Made by a program: the position numbers and the translations under genes. A model generated the notes under the pieces. It saw nothing but the letters and a program-made list of their open reading frames with translations, was not told where the DNA came from and searched no databases. A DNA stretch of 64,000 nucleotides from Dugong dugon (Eukaryota > Chordata > Mammalia > Sirenia > Dugongidae): contig CM057469.1 in assembly GCA_030035585.1 (NCBI GenBank), positions 118,708,650 to 118,772,649 on the forward strand, written 5' to 3'. Below are positions 10,350 through 20,471 of the stretch, piece after piece; position 1 is the first letter of the stretch, and every line of letters begins with the position of its first letter.

Positions 10350-13300
10350 GTTGTTAGGTGCCGCCGAGTCAGCTCTGACTCATAGTGACCTATGTACAAC
10401 AGAATGAAAGACTGCCCGGTCTTGCGCCATGCTCACAATCGTTGTTATGCTTGAGCTCATTGTTGCAGCCACTGTGTCAATCCATCTTGTTGAGGGTCTT
10501 CCTCTTTTTCACTGACCCTCTACTTTACCAAGCATGATGTCCTTCTCCAGGGACTGATCCCTCTTGATAACATGTCAAAATATGTGAGACATAGTCAGTC
10601 TCTCCATCCTTGCTTCTAAGAAGCATTCTGGTTGTACGTCTTCCAAGACAGATTTGTTTGTTCTTTTGGCAGTTTATGGTATACTTAATATTCTTCACCA
10701 ACATTCAAAGGTGTCAATTCTTCCTTGGTCTTCCTTATTCATCATTCAGCTTTTGCATGCATATGAGGCAACTGAAAACACCATGGCTTGGGTCAGGCGC
10801 ACCTTAGTCTTCAAGGTGACATCTTTGCTTTTCGACACTTGAAAGTCCTTTGCAGCAGATTTGCCCAATGCTATGTGCCTTTTGATTTCTTGACTGATGC
10901 TTCCATGAGTGTTGATTGTGGATCCAAGTAAAATGAAATCCTTGACAACTTCAATATTTTTTCCATTTTTCATGATGTTACTTATTGATCCATTTGTGAA
11001 GATTTTTGTTTTCTTTATGTTGAAGTGTAATCCATACTGAAGGCTTCGGTCTTTGATCTTCATCAGTAAGTGCTTCAAGTCCTCTTCACTTTCAGCAAGC
11101 AAGGTTGTGTCATCTGCATAACACAGGTTGTTAATGAGTCTTCCTTCAATCCTGTTGCCCTGGTCTTCTTCGTATAGTCCAGGTTCTCAGATAATTTGCT
11201 CAGCATACAGATTGAATAAGATTGAATAAGTATAGTGGAAGATACAACCCTGATGCACACATTTCCTGACTTTAAACAACGAAGTATCCCCTTGTGCTGT
11301 TCAAATGACTGCCTCTTGATCTATGTATAGGTTCCTCATAAGCACAATTAACTGTTCTGGAATTCTTCTTCGCAATGTTATCCATAATTTATTATGATCC
11401 ACACAGTAGAATGCTTTTGCATAGTCAATAAAACACAGGTAAACATCTTTCTGGTAGTCTCTGCTTTCAGCCTTAATCCATCTGACATCAGCAATGATAT
11501 CCGTCGTACCATGACCTCTTCTGAATCGGGCTTGAATTTCTGGCAGTTCCCTGTCTATGTACTGCTGCAGCTGCCTTTGAATGTTCTTCAGCAAAATTTT
11601 ACTTCCAGGTGATATTAATGATATTGTTCACCAATTTCTGCATTTGACTGGATCACCTTTCTTGGGGATAGGCATAAATATGGATCTCTTCCAGTCAGTC
11701 GGCCCGGTAGCTGTCTTCCAAATTTCTTGGCATAGACAAGTGAGCACTTCCAGTGCTGCATCCATTTGTTGAAACATCTCAGTTGGTGTTTTGTCAATTC
11801 CTGGAGCCTTGTTTTTTGCCAATGCCTTCAGTACAGCTTGGACTTCTTCTTTTAGTACCGTCGATTCCTGATCATATGCTACGTCCTGAAATGGTTGAAC
11901 CTTTACCAATGCTTTTTGGTATAGTGACTCCGTGTATTCTTTTCATCTTCTTTTGATACTTCCTGTGCCGTTTAATATTTTCCCCATATAATCCTTAAGT
12001 ATCACAACTCGAGGCTTGAATTTTCTCTTCAGTTCTTTCAGCTTGAGAAATGCCTAGCATGTTCTTACCTTTTGGTTTTCTATCTCCACATCTTTGCACA
12101 TGTCATTTTAATACTTTACTTTGTCTTCTCGTAATGCCCTTTGAAATCTTCTGTTCAGCTCTTTTTCTTCATCATTTCTTCTGTTCCCTTTAGCTACTCT
12201 ATGTCAAAAGCAACCTTCAGAGTCTCTTCTGACATCCATTTTGGTCTTTTCTTTCTTTTTAATGACCTCTTGTTTTCTTCATGTATGATGTCCTTGATGA
12301 CATTACACAACTTGTCTGGTCTTGGGTCATTAGTGTTCAATGTGTCAAATCTGCTCTGTGCGATTGTCTCTAAATTCAGATGGGATATATTCAAGGTGAT
12401 ACTTTGGCTCTCATGGGCTTGTTCTAATTTTCTTCAGTCTCAACTTGAACTTGCATACGAGCAATTGATGGTCTGTTCCACAGTCGGCCCCTGGCCTTGT
12501 TCTGACTGATGATATAAACTTTTCCACCATCTCTTTCCACAGATGTAGTCGATTTGATTTCTCTGTACTCCATCTGGTGAGGTCCATGTGTATAGTCACT
12601 GTGTATGTTGGTGAAAAAAGGTATTTGCAGTGAAGAAGTCATTGGTCTTGTAATATTCCATCATGTGATCTCTGGCGTCATTTCTATCACCAAAGCCATA
12701 TTTTCCAATTGCCAGTCCTTCTTCTTTGTCTCCAATTTTCACATTCCAATCACTAGTAATTATGAATGCATCCTGATTGCATGTTGGATCAATTTTATAC
12801 TGCAGAAGTTGGTAAAAGTCTTCAATTTCTTCATCTTTGGCCTCAGTGTTTGGTGGGTAAATTTGAATAATAATCGTATTAACTGATCTTCCTTGTAGGC
12901 ATATGGATATTATCCTATCACTGACAGTGTTGAACTTCAGTATAGATCTTGAAATGTTCTTGTCGACAATGAATACAATGCCATTTCTCTTCAATTTTGA
13001 CATTCCTGGCATAGTAGTCCATATGATTGCCCAATTCAAAATGGCCAATACTACTCCATTTCAGCCCACTAATGCCTAGGGTATTGATGTTTATGTATTC
13101 CATTTCATTTTTGGTGATTTCCAGTATTCCTAGATTCATACTTCATACATTCCATGTTCCAATTATTAATGGATGTTTGTAGCTGTTTCTTTTCATTTTG
13201 AGTCGTGCCACATCAACAAATGAAGGTCCTGAAAGCTTAACTCCATCTACATCATTAAGGTTGATTCTACTTTGAGGAGGCAGCTCTTCCTGAGTCGTAT

Positions 13301-13566
13301 TTTGAGTGCCTTCCAACCTGAGGGGCTCATCTTCTGGCACTATATTAGACAGTGTTTCACTGCTATTCATAAGGTTTTCACTGACTAATTCTTTCCAGAA
13401 GTAGACAGCTGGGTCCTTCTTTCTAGTCTGTCGTAGTCTAGAAGCTCAGCTGAAAACTTTCTGCCATGCATGTCCCTGCTAGTATTTGACTACTGGTGGC
13501 ATAGCTTTCAGCATTGCAATAACATGCAAGCCCCCACAGTACAACAAACTTACAGACCTGTGGGGG
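10350..13566 (-). mobile_element. Full-length RTE (BovB-like) LINE, decayed
   Basis: 3,217 bp bounded by a perfect 10-bp duplication CAAATGAGCT (10340-10349 and 13567-13576). The 3' end (left side here) carries the GTTGTT repeat and the GAGTCAGCTCTGACTCATAG block also found at the ends of SINEs in this window. The 5' end lies at 13566. Length matches complete RTE/BovB elements of about 3.2 kb. The single ORF (next entry) is broken into several frames. Confidence 0.92.
10400..13370 (-). pseudogene. RTE ORF: apurinic-type endonuclease plus reverse transcriptase (broken)
   Basis: In intact elements this ORF makes the target-primed retrotransposition enzyme. Reading from 13370 downward: an N-terminal segment (MNSSETLSNIVPEDE...), then endonuclease-like blocks at about 13050-12600 with QIYPPNTEA and SDWNVKIG (usual family form GDWN), then reverse transcriptase blocks NKAPGIDKTPTEMF and IPKKGD (11.9-11.65 kb), RFRRGHGTTDII, the motif-A block FIDYAKAF (about 11.43 kb), an intact catalytic YADD at 11109-11120, and YGLHFNIKKTK (about 11.03 kb). 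The frame shifts repeatedly and has stops, so no product is possible. Start chosen as the first ATG of the longest upstream frame. Confidence 0.88.
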
Positions 13567-13634
13567 CAAATGAGCTAAGCTATTTGAATTTGTTATGTGT
13601 TGGACAAGAAAGTGCTATGTGAGTATGTGATTGT

Positions 13635-13775
13635 GGTTAGCTGCCCTCAAGTCAGCCCCTGGTTCATGAAGACCCCGTGTGTTCCGAGTAGAACAGCTTC
13701 CCATGGTTTTGTTGGCTGTAATCTTCATAGAAGCAGATCACCAGGCCTTTTTTTCTGCCAAGATGCTGAGTCACT
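13635..13775 (-). mobile_element. Fragment of tRNA-Gly-headed, RTE-tailed SINE
   Basis: Matches the tail and middle of the SINE at 23819-24115: GTTAGCTGCC tail, ATGGTTTTGTTGGCTG, AAGCAGATCACCAGGCC. The tRNA head is missing, as in a 5'-truncated copy. Confidence 0.65.
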
Positions 13776-13813
13776 GAATATATTCCAGGGACTGTTATAA
13801 GTGCTTTACCCAC

Positions 13814-14537
13814 TGTGGTAGGCAGCCTTCAATGATCCCCATCTCCTGGCATTCAGGCTCTTGTGTAATATTCTCCTCTAGAATGTGGACTGGACCTACT
13901 GGCTTGCCTTCTAAAGAATGGAATATGGCAAAAGTGGTGACATATTACTTCCTGATTAGGTTATAAGACTATATACCATCTTGCTGTTAGATTCTCTAGG
14001 AGCTATGGTAGCACAATGGTTAAGAATTCAATTGCTAACTGCAATGTTGGTGGTTAGAACCCAGTGGGGTTCCACATGAGGAAAGACCTGACGATCTGCT
14101 CCCATAAAGATTTACAGCATACAAAACCTACAGTGTAGTTCTACTTTGTCCTGTAGGGTCGTTATGAGTCAGAATCGACAGGATAGCACCTAATAACAAC
14201 AGCAGATTATTTCGCTGGTTTGAGGAAGCAAACTGCCATATTGGAGAGTCTCACATGGCAAGAAACTGAGGGCAGCCTCCAGGTAAACAGCCAGCGAGGC
14301 ATAGAGGCTTTTAGTCCAACAGTCTGTGAGTCCTGCAACAACCATGTTAATAAACTTAAAATGGATCCTGCTCCACTTGAACCTTGATCACAGCTTTGTG
14401 TGAAAACCTAAAGCTGAGGACACAGGTAAGCTCTGCTTGGAATCCTGACTCCCAGGAACTATGAGATAATAAATGTGTGTTGTTTAAGCCACTAAATTTT
14501 GAGGTAATTTGTTATGCACCAATAGAGAACTAAACCA
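13814..14537 (+). mobile_element. MaLR/MLT1-like solo LTR, interrupted by an AfroSINE
   Basis: Begins TGTGGTAGGCAG and ends with the typical block ATAATAAATGTGTGTTGTTT, AAGCCACTAAATTTTGAGGT and ...GAACTAAACCA, containing the AATAAA polyadenylation signal. Flanks CCCAC (13809-13813) and CCTAC (14538-14542) form a 5-bp duplication with one mismatch. Confidence 0.8.
14009..14208 (+). mobile_element. AfroSINE (long variant) inside the MaLR LTR
   Basis: tRNA-like head (TAGCACAATGGTTAAGAATTC), central CTGCTCCCATAAAGATTTACAGC block, then TTTGTCCTGTAGGGTCGTTA/TGAGTCAGAATCGACAGG and a tail CACCTAATAACAACAGCAG that matches the RTE 3' terminus. Possible short duplication of AGATT at either side. Confidence 0.88.
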
Positions 14538-14981
14538 CCTACACTGAGGAAAGAGAGACACAGAGATGATTACTAACTTACGGTCTCACAATTAATAATC
14601 ACCATATTTTATGCTCCGGAGAAGTCATCTCATTAATCTTCATTATTTCTTTTGCTCTCCTGTTTGCAGAGAGTGAGGAAGTAGTTTCATAATCATGCAA
14701 TTTACCATTGACTTCTGGGAAAAAAATGCTGCCGTCCCATACCTCAGTTATCTGAGTTAGGGGAATGAATAAAGAATACAATGGGAAAGTGGGAACCTAA
14801 AGTCAAAGGGAACAAAGCTGTATTGCACATTTACTCTTTGCCAGACCCCTGGATTTCTCGCGTCATGGAATGTTTCTGGATGGCACAGTCCATCCTTTGC
14901 ATCATTCATGGAAAGATCTGAAATACACACTTTATCACAAAGTTAAATGAAAGCATTTAATGAATCAGAAACCCTACATAA
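14538..14981. other. Unrecognised sequence
   Basis: Nothing recognised; the 60-codon minus frame at 14599-14781 lacks any supporting pattern. Confidence 0.4.
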
Positions 14982-14991
14982 CACAATCCAA

Positions 14992-15905
14992 TTTTTTTTT
15001 TAATATTTTATTGTACTTCAGGTGAAGGCTTACAGAACAGTTTCTCATGTAACAGTAGTACACATGCTGTTTTATGACTTTGGTTAACAACCCCACAACA
15101 TTTTAACCCTCTAAATTCTCAGCTTTTATTTTTTCTTTTTGGTGAAAAACATAGCCAAAGATACACCATTTCAAAACTTTTTACGTACACATTTAAGTGA
15201 CATTGACTACGCTCTTCTAATTGTGCTGTTATTCTCACTTAAGATGAAGACTTACAGAACAAAATAGCCTCCCCTTTAACAGTTACTACAAATGTTGCCC
15301 TATAACAATGGTTAACAATCTCACAACACATCAACAGTATCCTTACTCAACCTTGGGTTCCCTATCACCAGATTCCTTGTCCCCTTCTGCCTTCTGGCCC
15401 TTGTCACTGGACTCCTGTACCTAGTTAGTCTCATTTGGTTTTACGGGGCTGTCCACTCCCAGGCTGAACAGTGAACCTCGGAGGTAGCTTCACCACTGAG
15501 CTAAAAGGGTGTCTGGGGGCCATACTCTCGAGGTTTCTCCAGTCTCCTTTAGGCCAGTAAATCTGGTCTTTTTTTTTTTGTGAGTTAGAATTATGCTCTA
15601 CATCCTTCTCCAGCTCTTTCCAGAACCCTCTGTTGTGATCCTGGTCATAGCAGTCAGTGGTGGTAGCCGGGCACCATCTAGCTGTACTGGACTCAGTCCG
15701 GTGGAGGCCTTGGTAGCTGTGGACAGTTAGTCCTTTAGACTAATCTTTTCCTTGTATCCTGTTCTCGTCATTCTCCCTTGCTCCCGAAGGGATGAGACCA
15801 GTGGAGTATCTTAGATGGCTGCTCACAGGCTTTTAAGACCCCAGGCACTACTCACCAAGGTAGAATGTAGAGCATTATCTTTATAAGTAGTGTCATGCCA
15901 GTTGA
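14992..15905 (-). other. L1 3' UTR (type A) with a duplicated 3' terminus
   Basis: Matches the 3' UTR of the L1 at 44252-45390. Two related terminal blocks occur: 15019-15110 (AGGTGAAGGCTTACAGAACA, GTTAACAACCCCACAACAT) and 15238-15345 (AGATGAAGACTTACAGAACA, GTTAACAATCTCACAACAC). Between them lies a segment resembling the classical mammalian L1 3' end (complement of a TGTACA...TATGTGTATTTTCACC-type sequence). Confidence 0.85.
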
Positions 15906-16569
15906 GCTAGATGTTTGGATCTTGTTGAGGATTGCTCTGTGGCCTAAGATGTGCTCTATTCTGCAGAATGTTCCTTGTGCATTGGAAAAGAATGTGTACT
16001 TTGCAGCGGTTGGTTGGATTGTTCTATATATGTCTATGAGGTCCAGTTGGCTGATTGTGTCCTTTAGGTCTTCTGTATCTTTCCTGAATTTCTTCTTAAT
16101 TGTTCTGTCCTTTACTGAGAGTGGTGTGTTTAAGTCTCCTACTATTATTGTGGAACTGTCAATTTCTCTTTTCAGTGCTGTTAGAGTTTTTTTTTATGTA
16201 TTTTGGAGCCCTGTCATTAGGTGCATAGATGTTTATTATGGTTATGTCTTCATGATGGATCGTCCCCTTAAACATTATACAGTGTCCTTCTTTGTCTTTT
16301 ATGGTAGATTTTGTTTTAAAGTCTATGTTATCTGAGATTAGAATTGCCACTCCTGCTCTTTTTTGGTAGTTGTTAGCTTGATATATTTTTTTCCAACCTT
16401 TGATTTTTAATAAATTCACATCTTTGTTTCTAAGGTGTGTCTCTTGTAGACAGCCTATTGATGGATCCTGTTTTCCTATCCATTCTGCCACTCTCCATCT
16501 CTTTATGGGTGCATTGAGTCCATTTACATTCAGTGTAGTTATTGATAGATGGAAGTTTGTTGCTGTCAT
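15906..16569 (-). pseudogene. L1 ORF2 remnant: endonuclease domain only
   Basis: ORF2 normally encodes the endonuclease, reverse transcriptase and Cys-rich C terminus. Here the N terminus starts MTATNFHLSITTLNVNGLNA, with the endonuclease blocks LNVNGLNAP, LQETHL, VAILISD and INIYAPNDRAP in the first 125 residues. A frame break follows at a T/A homopolymer near 16190; then GDLNTPLS, DLIDIYRTIQP, YTFFSNAQGTFCRIEHILGH continue. The last block has E where the family has the catalytic Asp of the DHILG motif. Sequence then jumps into 3' UTR, so about 3 kb of ORF2 is deleted. Confidence 0.93.
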
Positions 16570-17090
16570 TTTGTAGTGTTTTTTTTTTTTGTGGTGCTGA
16601 AGTTTTCTTTGTTCTTCTTACTCTCTTGTGCTGAGTTACTTTTGTTTGTGGATTTTGTGTTCATTTCTTTTATTTTTGTAGGTTTTGTTTTTGCTGAGAC
16701 TCTATGTTTTTCATCTTTATTTTTATGAGTTGGTTTGTTAACTTTCTTTGTGGTTACCATGAATTTTACCCTTATCTTTCTAAGTTTGAAGCAGTCTACC
16801 CTTACTTGGTATCGCCTTGCCTTCCTCTCCATTAGAAGGTTCTATACCTATGCCGTTTATTCCCTCTTTCATTGTTTTGATGTTGTTGTCATCCTTTGAT
16901 TGATTGCTCTGATTCCCTGATGTATTTCTTTTGGTTTTGGATAGTCCTCGAGAGTTCATTTCCTAGATTGGTATCTGGCTCATAAGATCCTGCGTCCTAG
17001 GTCCTGCCTGAGGGCTGAAGCTTTTTGTCCTCAGATCGAAGAACTCCCTTTAATAATTCTTGAAAGTTTGGTTTGACTTTGCATATTCCC

Positions 17091-18046
17091 TTAGTTTCTG
17101 TTTATCTGGAAATTACCTAATTTCACCAACAAATTTGAACGAGAGTTTTGCAGGATATAGTACTCTTGGCTGACAATTTTTTCTTTCAAGATTTTATGTA
17201 TGTCATCCTACTGCCTTCTTGCCTGCATGTTTTCTGCTGAATAATCTGAGCTTAGTCTTATTGTTTCTCCTCTGTATGTGACTTTTTGTTTTTCACGAGC
17301 TGCTCTCAGGATTCTTTGTATGTCTTTGTTTTTGGCGAGTGTGAATATGCTGCGCCTTGGTGATTTTCTTTTGGGGTCTCTTCTATATGGGGTTTGTTGA
17401 GCTTCTTGGATGGCCATCTTTTCATCTTTCATGATATTGGGAAAGTTTTCTGTCAGCAGTTCCTCAATGATCCTCTCTGTGTTTTCTGTTTTCTCCCCCT
17501 GTTCTGGGATGCCAATCAATCGTAAATTTTTGCTTTTAATTTTATCCCACATAACTCTCAGGGTCTCTTCATTTTTCTTTGTTCTTTTTTCTGAGTTTTC
17601 CTCAAACAGAGTTGTATCCAAGTTTTTGTCTTCAGTTCCACTTATCCTGTCTTCCACGGTTTCAAATCTGCTTCTCAGCCCTTCTATGACATCATCCATT
17701 TCTGAAATCTTGTTGTTTATCTTTTGGATTTCTAATTGTTGTTTTTGTATTATTTCTATTTGTGAATTTATTTTGGCATTTTGTTCCTGCATTATCTTCC
17801 TAAATTCTTCCAGTTTTTTTGTCTGTATTTTCCATAATTTTGTCTATTTTTTCTCTCATGTTTTTCAGCTTTTTGCCTCAGTTCTTGGAAAATTCCAAGT
17901 ATTAGTGATTTGAGTTCCCTGTCAGGTACTTCTAGTGCATTTTCTTCCACAGGAGAGTTATCTGGTGTTTTAATTTGGACGCCTGTTGGAGCCATCTTGT
18001 CTTGTTTTTGTAAATGTTTTGATATTGTTTGCTGTTTTTGGGGCAC
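17091..18046 (-). pseudogene. L1 ORF1 (RNA-binding coat protein of the L1 RNP), broken
   Basis: ORF1p trimerises through a coiled coil and coats L1 RNA as a nucleic-acid chaperone. The frame starts MPQKQQTISKHLQKQDKMAP at 18046. After codon ~78 a 7-T (A on the coding strand) run at 17814-17820 shifts the frame; the other frame continues with KKLEEFRKIMQEQNAKIN, a heptad-rich coiled coil (17792-17640). Then comes the RRM block LRLIGIPEQGEKTENTERII and the C-terminal domain (RSIFTLAKNKDIQRILRAAREKQKVTYRG, given here only in part as key text). A TAG at about 17210 replaces the Trp usual after ARRQ; the frame then runs DDIHKILKEK to a stop at 17091. Two lesions make it inactive. Confidence 0.93.
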
Positions 18047-18729
18047 TCAGTAGACATTTCTCTCATTTATTGATTGTAGATTTTTTTTTTTTTTTTCATC
18101 CTTGTGGTACAGCCGGGCAGGTCTAGCTGAAAAGGAGCCACTGGAATGGGTTGTTTGTGGCACTCACCACAGCCACCTGGAAGGTCGGAAGTCAGTGCTG
18201 GGCAGCTTCCAATAGGGCATGCCTGCACAGCTTGGTGGTGTGATGTCAAGTGCACGGTGCAGGTAGGCAGGATGCAGCGGGTAGATGGTTATGTGTGAAG
18301 CTAAGCTGGATTTTGGAGAGCGGAGAGAGGAGTAGGAGCGAAAAAACATACAAACATAAAAGAATGCTAGGGGAGCTTGCCGTTGGAATGGACAGGTGAG
18401 AGACTATGGGATGGAGAAAACCAGAAGGGGGAAGAGAAAGAAAAGGAAAGAATGAACAAATAAAAATCAGAAAAGTTAAACAACTGCAAATTTCCCAGGG
18501 ATCCCACCAATGCAGCTATGAGGTCTGGGGACATTGGTCTCAGGTTTCACAGCACAACCTGGCCAGAAGGCGCAGAAGCATACAACGCCTGGTATTCAGG
18601 GATCAGAAAGAGAAGGAAGAGATAGAGAGATGAGAAATTGAGCAATGATGAAAGACAAAAGGGAAAAAGTGGGAAAAGAAAACAAAACTAATCAAAAAAG
18701 AAAAAATAAATAAAAATAAAAAGCAACAC

Positions 18730-20330
18730 CAGCAGTCAATGAATGGCACTCAGAGAGCCAGCCAGCGTGGGCTGGTGTTTCTGGACTAGAGACTGTGTCT
18801 GTGGGAAACAGAGGTGGCCGAGTATAAGTGAAGAAGGGTGGAGAGTGTGAAAGCGTATATCACAAATTGCCTGCACTCTGGGGACTCTCAGAAAGGAGCA
18901 AAGAGGGTGCACGGAGCCATGCACCCAAGTGAAAGGAGGGGGAGGCAGCGTGAGGCAAGTGAGAAACCAAAAGAAGCAGGAGAAAAAGGAAAAAAGAAAA
19001 AGAAAAAAAAAAAAAAGCAGCATCAGCAGCCAAAAAAAGGCACCCAGAGAGCCGCCCACCTGGGCGCGTGGAATCCAAGCAGCCGGTGGACCCCGGTGAA
19101 GAGACTGCGGCCACAGGAAGCAGAGGAGCAAATGAACAAAATCCCCAGGATCTCACCAGCGCGGCAGCCCAGACCTGGAAGCAGCCACTTGCCCGAACGT
19201 AGCCCCACAGTCCCGCAGGAAAGGGCAAAGATGGCGCTCGGAACCAGGTACCTGAGCAAAAGGAGGGGGAGGCAGCGAGAGGCAAGCAAGAAACCAAAAG
19301 AAGCAGAAAAAGCAACACCAGCAGCCAACAAATGGCACCTAGAGAGCCGCCCACCTGGGTGCGCAGAATCCAAGCAGCCAGCGGCCCCGGGTCAAGAGAT
19401 TGCAGCCATGGGAAGCAGAGGGGCAAACGAACAAAGGCCCTGGGATCTCACCAGTGCAGCAGCCCATACCTGGAAGCAGCCGCACTCCCAAACGTAGCCC
19501 CACAGCCCTGCAGGAAAGGGCAAATACGGCGCTCGGAGTCACACACCCGAGCAAAAGGAGGGGGAGGCAGTGAGAGGCAAGGAAGAATCCAAAAGAAGCA
19601 GAAAAAGAAAAGGGGAAAAAAAAAAAGGAAAAAATAAAAGCAACACCAGAAGCCAACAAATGGCACCCAGAGAGCCACCCGTCCAGGCACATGGAATCCA
19701 AGCAGCCGGCGGCCCCCATTCAAGAAATTGCGGCCGCAGGAAGCAGAAGAGCAAATGAACAAAGGCCCCAGGATCTCACCAGCACAGCAGCCCAGGCCTG
19801 GAAGCAGCCGCACTCCCAAACGTAGCCCCACAGCCCCACAGGAAAGGGCAAAGATGGCGCTCGGAGTCAGGCACCCGAGCAAAAGGAGGGGGAGGCAGCA
19901 AGGGGCAAGCGAGAAACCAAAACAAACAGAAAAAGCAACACCAGCAACCAACAAACGGCAGTCAGAGAGCCGCCCGCACAGGCGCACGGAATCCAAGCAG
20001 CCGGCAGCCCCGAGTCAAGAGACTGTGGCCACGGGAAGCAGAGGAGCAAAAGAACAAAGGCCCCGGGGTCTCACCAGCGCGGCAGCCCAGACCTGGAAGC
20101 AGCCACACACCCGAACGCAGCCCCACAGACCCGCAGGAAAGAGCAAAGACGGCGCTCGGAACCAGGCACCTGAGCAAAAGGAGGGGGAGGCGGCAGAAAA
20201 AGCAACACCAGCAGCCAACAAACGGCACCCAGAGAGCCGCCCGCCCAGGTGCACAGAATCCAAGCAACCGGCGCCCCCTGGCCCAGGGACCTTGGCCACG
20301 GGAAGCAGGGGAGCCCCAGCCGGGGCGAAG
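18730..20330 (-). repeat. Tandem monomer array in the L1 5' UTR
   Basis: Four to five related units. The landmark AAAGGAGGGGGAGGCAG occurs at 18932, 19259, 19554, 19882 and 20177, giving spacings of 327, 295, 328 and 295 bp. Each unit contains GCACCCAGAGAGCC, GGAATCCAAGCAGCC, GATCTCACCAGCGC and GGCGCTCGGA-type blocks. Longer units differ by an A-rich insert (18985-19018, 19605-19640). The unit at 18740-18930 is more diverged. Confidence 0.92.
18838..19497 (+). other. Antisense open frame across L1 5' UTR monomers (219 codons)
   Basis: An open frame opposite to L1 runs from ATG 18838 through two monomers. The translation is Arg/Lys/Gln/Pro-rich and internally repeated (ERRGRQREASEKPKEA recurs with KRRGRQREASKKPKEA). 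It arises because the GC-rich monomers carry few stops; a 327-bp unit preserves the frame. No known protein is recognised. It is analogous in position only to the antisense ORF0 of primate L1s. Confidence 0.3.
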
Positions 20331-20471
20331 AGGGGTGGGGGGTGGGAAGGTGCACACCGCAAATTACCAGCAGTTTTGTCTCCCACTGGATGCTTCGCGA
20401 GGCTGCTCTCCCGTTCTTCCATTTGCTGGTCTCCGATAGGAGTCCAAGATGGTGGATCCGTGCTGCATTAG
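19728..20471 (+). other. Second antisense open frame across L1 5' UTR monomers (247 codons)
   Basis: Starts at ATG 19728 and runs through three monomer segments to 20471, with repeats of KRRGRQQGASEKPKQTEKAT-like and ESKQPAAPSQETVATGSRGA-like text. Sense-strand frames of similar size also exist (18860-19426 and 19448-19996), so openness alone is weak evidence of translation. Confidence 0.3.

Noticed and set aside
17410..17913. 167-codon plus-strand ORF with many hydrophobic residues resembling membrane segments
   Set aside because: It is the antisense shadow of the L1 ORF1 coiled coil; Lys/Glu codons read as Phe/Leu/Ser on the opposite strand.
18860..19996. Sense-strand ORFs of 182-188 codons in the L1 5' UTR
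   Set aside because: Cys/Leu/Pro-rich low-complexity readings of tandem GC-rich monomers with no known L1 product in that position.
18730..20330. Satellite or CRISPR-like array
   Set aside because: The repeats are about 300 bp, contiguous and inside L1 boundaries with TSDs; no spacer structure.
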